A stretch of DNA of 64,000 nt from NCBI RefSeq assembly GCF_000717745.1, contig NZ_JOBH01000010.1, positions 124,001-188,000 on the forward strand, written 5' to 3'. Positions within the stretch are counted from its first letter, which is position 1. Every line of letters begins with the position of its first letter. A program made the translations under genes and the position numbers. Under the pieces are notes generated by a model. It made no database searches, had not been told where the DNA came from, and saw only the letters and a list, made by a program, of their open reading frames with translations. Shown here in pieces: positions 8,858-16,483 of the stretch. Source of the DNA: Streptomyces violens (lineage in GTDB: Bacteria > Actinomycetota > Actinomycetes > Streptomycetales > Streptomycetaceae).

Positions 8858-9194
8858 TTGTCCCACGCTCAGACCGTCCTCACCACCGCGCCGGTATGGC
8901 TCGCCGCGACCGGCGTCCTCGCCCTCCTCGTCCTCGCCCTGCTCGCTGCCTATGTCGTACGGCTCGTGGTGTGCAAGGCCCGCGCCGAAGACCTGCCGCA
9001 CGTGCTGACCGGGATGAGCCAGGTACTGGAGGCCATCGCCGCCATGCTGCCCTGGTCCCGGCCGCGCGACCGGGCCGATGACCCGCTCCCCGCCCCCCCC
9101 CGCCGGGCAGCCGGTGCCGCAGCCCGCCGTCCGCTCCGTCCACACGGTCCATTCCGTGACCGCCGTACAGCAGTCCGGGCAGCTGACCGACTGA
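8858..9194 (+). CDS. Small membrane protein, reading frame interrupted at a C9 run
   Basis: TTG start at 8858 with SD GGAGG seven bases ahead. The first ~75 residues hold one transmembrane segment (PVWLAATGVLALLVLALLAA, about 12-31), then a predicted helix containing LPHVLTGMSQVLEAIAAMLPW. At 9093-9101 there is a run of nine C. In the current frame the tail becomes Arg-rich and runs through the terminator hairpin to 9304. With eight C the frame continues through VRSVHTVHSVTAVQQSGQLT and stops at 9192-9194, just before the hairpin, giving 111 residues. The coordinates given are those of the repaired frame. Sequencing error or true slippage cannot be told apart. Function unknown; it sits between metG and aspS. 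Confidence 0.55.
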
Positions 9195-9209
9195 CGTGCG
9201 GCAAACGCA

Positions 9210-9248
9210 CGAAGGGCCCGGAACCGCCGAGCGGTTCCGGGCCCTTCG
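9210..9248. terminator. Strong bidirectional terminator
   Basis: Perfect 18-bp stem (9210-9227 / 9231-9248) with a 3-nt loop, between the small membrane protein gene and convergent aspS. Confidence 0.85.
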
Positions 9249-9260
9249 TCTGCGTGCTGC

Positions 9261-11024
9261 TTACTTCACCTGCGGCTTGCGGATCGAGAGGTGGAGTTCC
9301 TTGAGGCGGGACTCCTCGACCTCGCTGGGGGCGCCCATCAGGAGGTCCTGGGCGTTGCCGTTGAGGGGGAAGGCGATGGTCTCGCGGATGTTCGGCTCGT
9401 CGGCGAGGAGCATGACGATGCGGTCGACGCCGGGGGCGATGCCACCGTGCGGCGGGGCGCCGAACTTGAACGCGCGGAGCATGCCGCCGAACTCGGCCTC
9501 GACGGTGTCCTTGTCGTAACCGGCGATCGAGAAGGCCTTGTACATGACCTCGGGCTCGTGGTTACGGATCGCGCCGGAGGACAGCTCGACGCCGTTGCAG
9601 ACGATGTCGTACTGCCAGGCCAGGATGTCCAGCGGGTCCTTGGTCTCGAGGGCTTCGAGACCGCCCTGCGGCATCGAGAAGGGGTTGTGGGAGAACTCGA
9701 TCTTGCCGGTCTCCTCGTCCTTCTCGAACATCGGGAAGTCGACGATCCAGCAGAAGCGGAAGACGCCCTCTTCGAAGTGGCCCGCGCGCTTGGCGGCCTC
9801 GACGCGGACGGCGCCCATGATCTTGGAGACCTCGTCGAACTCGCCCGCGCCGAAGAAGACGGCGTGGCCGGGCTTCAGGTCCAGCTTCGTCACCAGCGCC
9901 TTGACGTCGTCCTCGGTGAGGAACTTGGCGATCGGGCCGGTGAGGGCGTTCTCCTCGCCGACGCGGACCCAGGCGAGGCCCTTCGCGCCCTGCTCGACGG
10001 CGTACTCACCGAGCTGGTCGAAGAACTTGCGCGGCTGGTCGGCGGTGTCCGGCACGGCCAGCGCGCGGACGTGCTTGCCGGCGAACGCCTTGAAGCCGCT
10101 GCCCGCGAAGACGTCCGAGACGTCGACCAGTTCCAGCTTGGCGCGCAGGTCGGGCTTGTCGTTGCCGTACTTGAGCATCGACTCGCGGAACGGGATGCGC
10201 GGGAACGGCGAGGTGACCTCGCGGCCGCCGCCGAACTCGGTGAAGAGCTCGGTCATCAGCTTCTCGACGGGCTGGAAGACATCCTCCTGCTCGACGAAGC
10301 TCATCTCGATGTCGAGCTGGTAGAACTCGCCGGGCGAGCGGTCCGCGCGGGCGTCCTCGTCACGGAAGCACGGCGCGATCTGGAAGTACCGGTCGAAGCC
10401 CGCGATCATCAGCAGCTGCTTGAACTGCTGCGGGGCCTGCGGCAGGGCGTAGAACTTGCCGGCGTGCAGACGCGAGGGGACCAGGAAGTCGCGCGCGCCC
10501 TCGGGAGAGGTCGCGGACAGGATCGGCGTCGCCATCTCGTTGAAGCCGAGCGTCACCATCTTCTGGCGGATGGCCGAGATGACAGCCGTGCGCAGCATGA
10601 TGTTGCGGTGCATGCGCTCGCGGCGGAGGTCGAGGAAGCGGTACTCCAGGCGCTTCTCCTCGTTGACCCCGTCCTCGGCGTTGATCGTGAAGGGGATCTG
10701 CTCGGCGGCGCCGAGCACCTCGACCGCGGAGACCTCGATCTCGACCTCGCCGGTGGGCAGGTCGGGGTTGATGTTGTCCGCGCCGCGGGCGCTGACCTTG
10801 CCGTCGATGCGGACGACGGACTCCTTGGTCAGGGAGCCGAGCGCTTCGTTGGCGGGGGTGCCGGGGCGGGCGACGAGCTGCGTGATGCCGTGGTGGTCGC
10901 GCAGATCGATGAAGAGGATGCCGCCCAGGTCACGTCGATTGTGCAGCCAGCCGCTGAGGCGGACGTCCGTGTCGACGTCCGCGGCCCGGAGCTCGCCGCA
11001 GTTATGGGACCGGTACCGATGCAT
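9261..11024 (-). CDS. aspS: Aspartyl-tRNA synthetase
   Basis: A 587-residue class II synthetase of the bacterial type, charging tRNA-Asp. The N-terminal OB-fold anticodon domain ([23 protein letters not shown]) is followed by the catalytic core with motif 2 ([19 protein letters not shown]) and motif 3 ([12 protein letters not shown]), and by the GAD insertion typical of bacterial AspRS. Many actinobacteria use a non-discriminating AspRS together with GatCAB; the sequence read by eye does not settle which type this is. It is transcribed away from the SpoIIE-like gene and ends at the shared hairpin. Confidence 0.97.
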   Translation of the reverse strand: MHRYRSHNCGELRAADVDTDVRLSGWLHNRRDLGGILFIDLRDHHGITQLVARPGTPANEALGSLTKESVVRIDGKVSARGADNINPDLPTGEVEIEVSAVEVLGAAEQIPFTINAEDGVNEEKRLEYRFLDLRRERMHRNIMLRTAVISAIRQKMVTLGFNEMATPILSATSPEGARDFLVPSRLHAGKFYALPQAPQQFKQLLMIAGFDRYFQIAPCFRDEDARADRSPGEFYQLDIEMSFVEQEDVFQPVEKLMTELFTEFGGGREVTSPFPRIPFRESMLKYGNDKPDLRAKLELVDVSDVFAGSGFKAFAGKHVRALAVPDTADQPRKFFDQLGEYAVEQGAKGLAWVRVGEENALTGPIAKFLTEDDVKALVTKLDLKPGHAVFFGAGEFDEVSKIMGAVRVEAAKRAGHFEEGVFRFCWIVDFPMFEKDEETGKIEFSHNPFSMPQGGLEALETKDPLDILAWQYDIVCNGVELSSGAIRNHEPEVMYKAFSIAGYDKDTVEAEFGGMLRAFKFGAPPHGGIAPGVDRIVMLLADEPNIRETIAFPLNGNAQDLLMGAPSEVEESRLKELHLSIRKPQVK

Positions 11025-11269
11025 CGCTCATCCAAGTCGTCGCGAGTCGAGGTGGGGCACGGGGGAGGGAGGCCGGGGTCGGCTCCCGGTCGGCACCCGA
11101 TGATCACCCCAGGATTGGCATAACCGCTCCAGGTTACCGCTCCGCTCCGCCGCTCCGGGCTGCCATATCCACGACAAGGCCCTCCTGAGCGCCGCGTGGG
11201 AACACCATGGGACCAGGGTCACGTCCTTCGCACTGGTGAGCCTCCGTGAAACCCACCTAAAGTGATGCA

Positions 11270-13495
11270 ATGCGCACCAAGGACGTCCTGGCCGCCATTG
11301 GCACCGGCCTGTGGCACTGGGACCACGCAGTGGGCAAGGTGAGGCTGGACGCCGAGGCGGCCAGGCTGCTCGGGCTGCCCGAGGAGCCGGCCGACTTCAG
11401 CGAAGCCTTCATCCGCTCCCGTTTCCACGCCGTCGACTTCGCCGAGATCAACGGCGTCGTCCATCTCGCGCTGACCGAGGGCACCCTCGCCGAGGGCAGA
11501 CTGCGGGTCATGGACACCGACGGCAAGGTGCTGCGCGTCGTCCGCTGCCGGGCCCGCGTCACCCCGCTGGACAACAGCTACGAGCTGCTCGGCACCCTCC
11601 AGGAGGTACCCGAGCCGCAGCCGGGCACGTCCGCGGCGCGCACCCCCGTCACCGGCGACTGGCGCCGCTCCCGCGAGGCGTTCCTGCTGGACGCGGGCCG
11701 TGCACTGGCCGAGGCCCGCTCCACCGCCGAGGTCCTGCGGGTGGCGGCCGGCCTGTCCATGCCCGGCTTCATGCCCGACGGGCTGGCCGTCTTCGGCATC
11801 AAGGGCGACCACATATCGGTCATCGGGCACCACGGACAGCGCCCCGGAGACGAGCAGCCGTTCGTCGACATGTCCCTGAACACCGACTATCCGGCCGCCG
11901 AGGTGATACGGACCGGGCGCGCCATTTACCTCCCCACCCCGGAGGACTACCACCGCCGGTTCCCCGCGACCTGGCCGATGGCCGCGCGCTTCGACCGCCA
12001 GTCCTGGGCCTTCCTGCCGCTGATCAGCGCCGGCCGGACGGTCGGCGCCTGGATGGCCGCCTTCGCCCACCGGGTCGCCTTCACGCCCGACGAGCGCTCG
12101 GTGCTCACCACCGTCGCCCGGATGCTCGCCCAGGCGCTGCACCGGGCCGGCGACCAGGAATCGCAGCTGGAGCTGACGGTCGGCCTGCAGCGCAGCATGA
12201 TGCCGACGGTGCAGCCGGACATCCCCGGCATGGCGGTGGCCGCGCGGTACGTCCCCACCGGCGGCGGCCTGGAGGTCGGCGGCGACTGGTACGACATGAT
12301 CACGCTGCCCTCGGGCCGGATCGCCCTGGTCATCGGGGACGTGCAGGGCCACGACGTACGGGCCGCCGGCCTCATGGGCCAGCTGCGGATCGCGCTGCGC
12401 GCCTACGCCTCGGAGGGCCACCACCCCGACGCCGTGCTCTCCCGTGCCTCCCGCTTCCTCTCCGGCCTGAACGACACCGAGGCCGATGGGCTGGACCCGC
12501 GCTTCGCGACCTGCCTGTACATCGAGGTCGACCCGGCCACGGGGCTGCTGGACATCGCCCGGGCCGGCCACCCCGACCCCGCCATCCGGATGACCGACGG
12601 CACGATGCTGGTGCGGCCGACCGCGGGCGGGCTGCCGCTGGGCATCGAGCCGGACACCGACTACCCCACCACCCGGCTGGTCCTGGAGCCCGGCGAGACA
12701 ATGCTCGTCTGCACGGACGGGCTCATCGAGACCGGCGGGCACGACCTGGAGAGCGGCTGGGCGCGGCTGCGGGACATCATCGAGAACCACGAGGAACCGG
12801 AGTCCGGCGACAGCCTCGAAACGCTCGCCGACGCGCTGGTACAGGCCGTGCACGGACCGTCCTCGCACCACACCACCGGGCGGCTCGCCGACCGCCGCGA
12901 GGACGACATCGCGATGCTGCTGCTGTGCCGTGAGGGCGGCAGCTGCGCCATCGGCACCGGCGGGCTGGAGCCGCGCGCGCCCGTGCGCCGCACGGTACTG
13001 ACCATCGCGCAGGCCGAGCCGGAGCGGATCTCCGAGGCCCGCGGCCAGATCCGCGACGTGCTGCACGACTGGGCCGACGAGGACCAGATCGACTCGGCCG
13101 CCCTGATGGTCTCCGAGATGGTCACCAACGTCCTGCTGCACACCGACGGCGACGCCCTGCTGATCGCCGAGATCTCCGGTGTGAAGGGCTCCCGGCGCGT
13201 CCGGGTGGACGTCGCCGACAGCAGCGACGAGCTGCCGCACCGCCGTCGCCCCGGCGAGCTGGCCTCCTCCGGGCGCGGCCTGGTCCTGATGGAGCTGCTG
13301 GCGGGCGCCTGGGGCGTGAATCCGCGCGGGGACGGCAAGTCGATCTGGTTCGAGCTGTACGAGGACGCGCAGGAAAAGGCCGCCGCCGTACCGGACGCGG
13401 CTCAGGCCGGGGCGCCGCCGGACGTGTCCCCGGAGGAGCCGCCGGACGGCGGTCCCTCGCTGCCCGGCTCCTCGCTCTCCGAACCGGCCGCGTAG
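11270..13495 (+). CDS. SpoIIE-family PP2C phosphatase with PAS, GAF and ATPase domains
   Basis: A 741-residue soluble regulator. An N-terminal PAS-like domain (about 1-105) is followed by a GAF domain (about 130-300), a PP2C/SpoIIE phosphatase core with metal-binding GGDWYD at 337-342 and GDVQGHD, ending in DDIAMLLL near 545, and a GHKL ATPase domain (about 585-705) with SEMVTNVLLHT (N-box) and SSGRGLVLMELLA (G-box). This is the layout of the many Streptomyces RsbU/SpoIIE-like proteins that dephosphorylate anti-anti-sigma factors and can phosphorylate them through the C-terminal kinase-like domain. No sigma or anti-sigma gene adjoins. The Pro/Gly/Ser-rich tail overlaps the opposing transporter gene by 94 bp. 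Confidence 0.92.
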   Translation: MRTKDVLAAIGTGLWHWDHAVGKVRLDAEAARLLGLPEEPADFSEAFIRSRFHAVDFAEINGVVHLALTEGTLAEGRLRVMDTDGKVLRVVRCRARVTPLDNSYELLGTLQEVPEPQPGTSAARTPVTGDWRRSREAFLLDAGRALAEARSTAEVLRVAAGLSMPGFMPDGLAVFGIKGDHISVIGHHGQRPGDEQPFVDMSLNTDYPAAEVIRTGRAIYLPTPEDYHRRFPATWPMAARFDRQSWAFLPLISAGRTVGAWMAAFAHRVAFTPDERSVLTTVARMLAQALHRAGDQESQLELTVGLQRSMMPTVQPDIPGMAVAARYVPTGGGLEVGGDWYDMITLPSGRIALVIGDVQGHDVRAAGLMGQLRIALRAYASEGHHPDAVLSRASRFLSGLNDTEADGLDPRFATCLYIEVDPATGLLDIARAGHPDPAIRMTDGTMLVRPTAGGLPLGIEPDTDYPTTRLVLEPGETMLVCTDGLIETGGHDLESGWARLRDIIENHEEPESGDSLETLADALVQAVHGPSSHHTTGRLADRREDDIAMLLLCREGGSCAIGTGGLEPRAPVRRTVLTIAQAEPERISEARGQIRDVLHDWADEDQIDSAALMVSEMVTNVLLHTDGDALLIAEISGVKGSRRVRVDVADSSDELPHRRRPGELASSGRGLVLMELLAGAWGVNPRGDGKSIWFELYEDAQEKAAAVPDAAQAGAPPDVSPEEPPDGGPSLPGSSLSEPAA

Positions 13496-14541
13496 CGCTG
13501 GTGCAGCTCTGACAGGATCCCGGTGGCCGCCGCCGTCAGCGGCACGGCCAGCAGCATCCCGAGGATGCCCGCCACGCTCGCGCCCGCGGTGATCGCGAGC
13601 AGCACCACGGCCGGGTGCATATGGACGGTACGGCTCTGGACCATCGGCTGCAGGACGTGCCCTTCGAGCACCTGCACGGCCAGTACGACGCCCAGCGCCC
13701 ACAGCGCGATCACGAACCCGCGGTCGGCCAGCGCGACCAGTACCGCGACCGCGCCGGAGATGAACGCGCCGAGGTACGGGATGTACGCGCCGACGAAGAC
13801 CAGCGCGCCCAGCCCGACCGCGCCCGGTACCCCCAGGATCAGCAGCCCGACCGTGATGCAGACGGCGTCGATCAGCGCGATGACCGTCGTCCCACGCATG
13901 AAACCCTCGACGGCCTCGAAGCCGCGCCGCGCCATCCGCTCCAGCTGCGGCCCGGACTCGCCCGGTGCCCAGGACCGCATGACGCCCACCGCCCGCTCGG
14001 CGTCCCGCAGGAAGAAGAAGGTCAGCAGCAGCGCCAGCACGGCGGCGGCCACCGTCTGGCCGAGCAGGCTGATCCCGGAGAGCAGTCCGGTCGCGGCCCG
14101 GCCGCCGAACTTCTCCGCCAGCTCCTTGGCATTCGCCGTCAGGTCGCCCAGCGAGGTGCCGGAAGCGCCCAGGTGCTTGGTGAGCTCCCGGGTCGCCCGC
14201 TGCACCGACGACACGATCTGGTCGCCGGTGTCGATCAGCGCCGACACCACGATGTACCCGGCTCCGCCGACGACCACCAGCAGCACGGCGCAGGTCAGCC
14301 CGGACGCCAGCGAACGGTTGACCTTCATCGCGACCAGCCGCCGGTACACCGGCCCGAGCAGCGCACTGCCCAGCAGGGCCAGCAGTACGGGCGTCACGGC
14401 CGCCTTCAGGTGCACGGTCAGCCATACGGCGACCGCGACCACCGCCGCGACCAGCAACAGCAGCCCGCACCAGGCCGCCGCCCGACGAGCACCGAGGGGA
14501 AGCAGCGCTTCCCGATCATCCCCGTTCAACCTTTTCTGCAC
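13402..14541 (-). CDS. AI-2E family transporter (TqsA/YdiK-like permease)
   Basis: About 379 residues with the family's seven to eight membrane spans: two N-terminal helices (LLLLVAAVVAVAVWLTV and VTPVLLALLGSALLGPVYRRL), a third, a long periplasmic helical section, then a C-terminal cluster including VGAYIPYLGAFISGAVAVLVAL, ending in a hydrophilic Gly/Ser/Glu tail. The family is named for autoinducer-2 export but members include Na+/H+ antiporters; substrate unknown. The frame extends to a TTG at 14592, but that lies within a widespread Streptomyces intergenic repeat, so GTG 14541 is preferred; neither start has a good SD. The 3' end overlaps the SpoIIE gene tail-to-tail. Confidence 0.85.
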   Translation of the reverse strand: MQKRLNGDDREALLPLGARRAAAWCGLLLLVAAVVAVAVWLTVHLKAAVTPVLLALLGSALLGPVYRRLVAMKVNRSLASGLTCAVLLVVVGGAGYIVVSALIDTGDQIVSSVQRATRELTKHLGASGTSLGDLTANAKELAEKFGGRAATGLLSGISLLGQTVAAAVLALLLTFFFLRDAERAVGVMRSWAPGESGPQLERMARRGFEAVEGFMRGTTVIALIDAVCITVGLLILGVPGAVGLGALVFVGAYIPYLGAFISGAVAVLVALADRGFVIALWALGVVLAVQVLEGHVLQPMVQSRTVHMHPAVVLLAITAGASVAGILGMLLAVPLTAAATGILSELHQRYAAGSESEEPGSEGPPSGGSSGDTSGGAPA

Positions 14542-14560
14542 CGGGCCAGTCCACCACGTG

Positions 14561-14594
14561 CCCCCCAGGGGCGCGGGGAACTGCGCGCCCAACC
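14561..14594. repeat. Streptomyces intergenic repeat-like motif
   Basis: The stretch containing CCAGGGGCGCGGGGAACTGC matches, from memory, a GC-rich intergenic sequence found in many copies in Streptomyces genomes. Only one copy is in this window, so the assignment rests on recall. Confidence 0.4.
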
Positions 14595-14659
14595 GGACAC
14601 ATCCGGCACCCGGCCGACGCAGCGAACCCCTACGGCGAGCCGCCGTGGCAACACGGACA

Positions 14660-14699
14660 CGGCCGTGCCCGGCGTTTCACGTGAAACACCGGGCACGGC
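14660..14699. terminator. Terminator-like hairpin with parS at its apex
   Basis: Perfect 12-bp arms (14660-14671 / 14688-14699) flank the parS palindrome, so the entire element is one long inverted repeat 31 bases downstream of the pirin stop codon. Confidence 0.65.
14673..14686. other. parS site (ParB-binding), intergenic
   Basis: Perfect GTTTCACGTGAAAC palindrome, the Streptomyces parS consensus bound by ParB for origin segregation. Confidence 0.85.
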
Positions 14700-14729
14700 C
14701 GTGGGCGAGTCGGATCAACCGGCGGCAGC

Positions 14730-15683
14730 TCAGCCCGCGGCAGCGGGAATCGTGCCGAGGCGCCCCGCCTGGAAGTCCTCGAACGCCTGGGCAAGCTCGG
14801 CGTGCGTGTTCATCACGAACGGGCCGTAGTGCATCATCGGCTCGCGGATCGGCTGCCCGCCGAGCAGCACGACCTCGAAGTTCGGGCTGCGGGACTCCTG
14901 GGTCGCGTCCGCCTTGATCGTGAGCGAGTCACCGGCGCCGAAGACGACCGACTGGCCCATCCGGAACGGACGGCCCTCGGGGCCCGCTGTGCCGCGCCCG
15001 GCCAGCCCGTACGCCAGCGCGTTGAAGTCCGACCGCCAGGGCAGCGTCAGCTCGGCGCCCGGGTTGAGCGAGACGTGCATCATCGTGATCGGCGTGTGCG
15101 TGATGCCGGGGCCCTCGTGGCCGTCGATGTCGCCCGCGATCAGCCGCAGCAGCGCACCGCCGTCGGACGAGGTCAGCAGCTTGACCTGGCCGCCGCCGAT
15201 GTCCTGGTAGCGGGGGGCCATCATCTTGTCGCGCTTCGGCAGGTTCACCCACAGCTGCAGGCCGTGGAAGAGACCGCCGGACATCACCAGCGACTCCGGC
15301 GGCGCCTCGATGTGCAGCAGGCCGCTGCCGGCCGTCATCCACTGAGTGTCACCGTCGTTGATCGTGCCGCCGCCACCGTGCGAGTCCTGGTGCACGAAGG
15401 TGCCGTCGATCAGGTACGTGACCGTCTCGAAGCCGCGGTGCGGGTGCCAGGGCGTGCCCTTCGGCTCGCCCGGCGCGTACTCCACCTCGCCCATCTGGTC
15501 CATCATGATGAACGGGTCGAGGTGCTTGTAGTCGATGCCGGCGAAGGCACGGCGGACGGGGAAGCCCTCGCCCTCGAAACCGCTGGGCGCGGTCGATACG
15601 GCGAGTGCGGGGCGCTGCCGCCCCTCGGCGGGCGCCGCGACGCGCGGCAGGGTCAGCGGGTTCTCAACGGTCACTGCGGGCAT
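14730..15683 (-). CDS. Pirin family protein
   Basis: A 317-residue bicupin. The N-terminal cupin has the pirin metal-binding pattern WHPHRGFETVTY (His80, His82) and LLHIEAPPE (His124, Glu126), the residues that bind iron in pirins; the C-terminal cupin follows. Pirins act as quercetin dioxygenases or redox-sensitive co-regulators; a Streptomyces pirin has been linked to control of acyl-CoA dehydrogenase and beta-oxidation, of interest because a large acyl-CoA dehydrogenase lies close by. ATG with strong SD GAGGAGG. An AT-rich palindromic segment just upstream looks like a repressor site. Confidence 0.93.
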   Translation of the reverse strand: MPAVTVENPLTLPRVAAPAEGRQRPALAVSTAPSGFEGEGFPVRRAFAGIDYKHLDPFIMMDQMGEVEYAPGEPKGTPWHPHRGFETVTYLIDGTFVHQDSHGGGGTINDGDTQWMTAGSGLLHIEAPPESLVMSGGLFHGLQLWVNLPKRDKMMAPRYQDIGGGQVKLLTSSDGGALLRLIAGDIDGHEGPGITHTPITMMHVSLNPGAELTLPWRSDFNALAYGLAGRGTAGPEGRPFRMGQSVVFGAGDSLTIKADATQESRSPNFEVVLLGGQPIREPMMHYGPFVMNTHAELAQAFEDFQAGRLGTIPAAAG

Positions 15684-15700
15684 GACGGCCTCCTCGGTCG

Positions 15701-15735
15701 TTCAACGCTCAATTTAGTTGAACACTGAACAACCC
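15701..15735 (-). promoter_or_regulatory. Putative repressor operator/promoter of pirin gene
   Basis: An AT-rich island in GC-rich DNA holding TCAA-N5-TTGA (15709-15721) and nested TTCAAC/GTTGAA arms (15701-15706, 15717-15722). The minus strand offers TAAATT as a -10. The form suits a MarR- or TetR-type repressor. Confidence 0.4.
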
Positions 15736-15789
15736 GCAAGCCGCGCTTCATTCCCAAAGACGTTCACGCAGGTCAGAGGCGCCAACAAA

Positions 15790-15829
15790 CCGGTGGGCCG
15801 GTCACGTATCCACGTGACCGGCCCACCGG
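15790..15829 (-). terminator. Terminator of the SseB-type gene
   Basis: Perfect 18-bp inverted repeat (15790-15807 / 15812-15829) with a 4-nt loop, about 50 bases downstream of the SseB-type stop codon. Confidence 0.8.
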
Positions 15830-15878
15830 GTCGGAGCGGACGGGATCAGCCGTCCACGAAGCACACGAAGCGATCGCG

Positions 15879-16352
15879 CTAGCCGTACATCCGCCGCATC
15901 GCGAAGTCGACCATCTGCTCCACCGCCTTGGCGTCGAACACCATGCGGTGCTCGCCCTCCATGTCGAGCACGAAGCCGTACCCCGTCGGCAGCAGGTCGA
16001 GGACCTCGGCGCCGGTGATCACGAAGTACTTGGACTCCTTGCCGGCGTAGGAGCGCAGCTCCTTGAGCGAGGTGAACATCGGGATCACCGGCTGCTGAGT
16101 GTTGTGCAGCGCCAGGAACCCCGGGTTGTCACCCCGCGGGCAGTACACCTTGGACGTCGAGAAGATGCCCTGGAAGTCCTCGGCCGACATCGAACCGGTG
16201 GTGAAGGCACGCACCGCGTCGGCGAGGGAGGGCGGGGACGGCTCCGGATACAACGGCTGCCCGCCGTAACCGCCAGGAGCCTGCTGCGGCGGAGGCGGCG
16301 CAGCGCCGTAACCCTGCTGACCCGCGCCCACGTTCTGGTCGTAGCCGTACAT
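15879..16352 (-). CDS. SseB N-terminal domain protein
   Basis: A 157-residue protein. A Gly/Pro/Gln/Tyr-rich, probably disordered N-terminus (about 1-40) is followed by one SseB-like domain with VYCPRGDNPGFLALHN, VIPMFTSLKELR and LLPTGYGFVLDMEGEHRMVFD. Homologous domains occur in enhanced serine sensitivity protein SseB and in ESX-type secretion neighbours, but no biochemical function is established. It has its own strong terminator and is divergent from the acyl-CoA dehydrogenase gene. Confidence 0.85.
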   Translation of the reverse strand: MYGYDQNVGAGQQGYGAAPPPPQQAPGGYGGQPLYPEPSPPSLADAVRAFTTGSMSAEDFQGIFSTSKVYCPRGDNPGFLALHNTQQPVIPMFTSLKELRSYAGKESKYFVITGAEVLDLLPTGYGFVLDMEGEHRMVFDAKAVEQMVDFAMRRMYG

Positions 16353-16402
16353 AGCTGCAAAGCGTACTGAGTCACAGATGGGCCGTTAGGGGTTGCTTCT
16401 TA

Positions 16403-16440
16403 TTACCGACGGGTAGCATCATCGAAGCTACTACCTGGTA
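16403..16440 (+). promoter_or_regulatory. Candidate operator pair upstream of acyl-CoA dehydrogenase
   Basis: Two palindromes with the same half-sites: TACC-N4-GGTA (16404-16415) and TACC-T-GGTA (16432-16440), within 80 bp of the ATG. They could bind a TetR-type fatty-acid repressor; no such gene is adjacent. Confidence 0.35.
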
Positions 16441-16483
16441 TGTGTTTGAGGACTTCCTCACGAAGGATTACGGAGCCGTCGCC

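Noticed and set aside
11219..14470. A 1,083-codon minus-strand frame opposite the SpoIIE gene
   Set aside because: Arg/Gly/Val-rich composition without domains; the opposite strand encodes a full multi-domain phosphatase.
15801..15820. parS-like CACGTG at 15811
   Set aside because: Flanking bases differ from parS at several positions and belong to a terminator stem.
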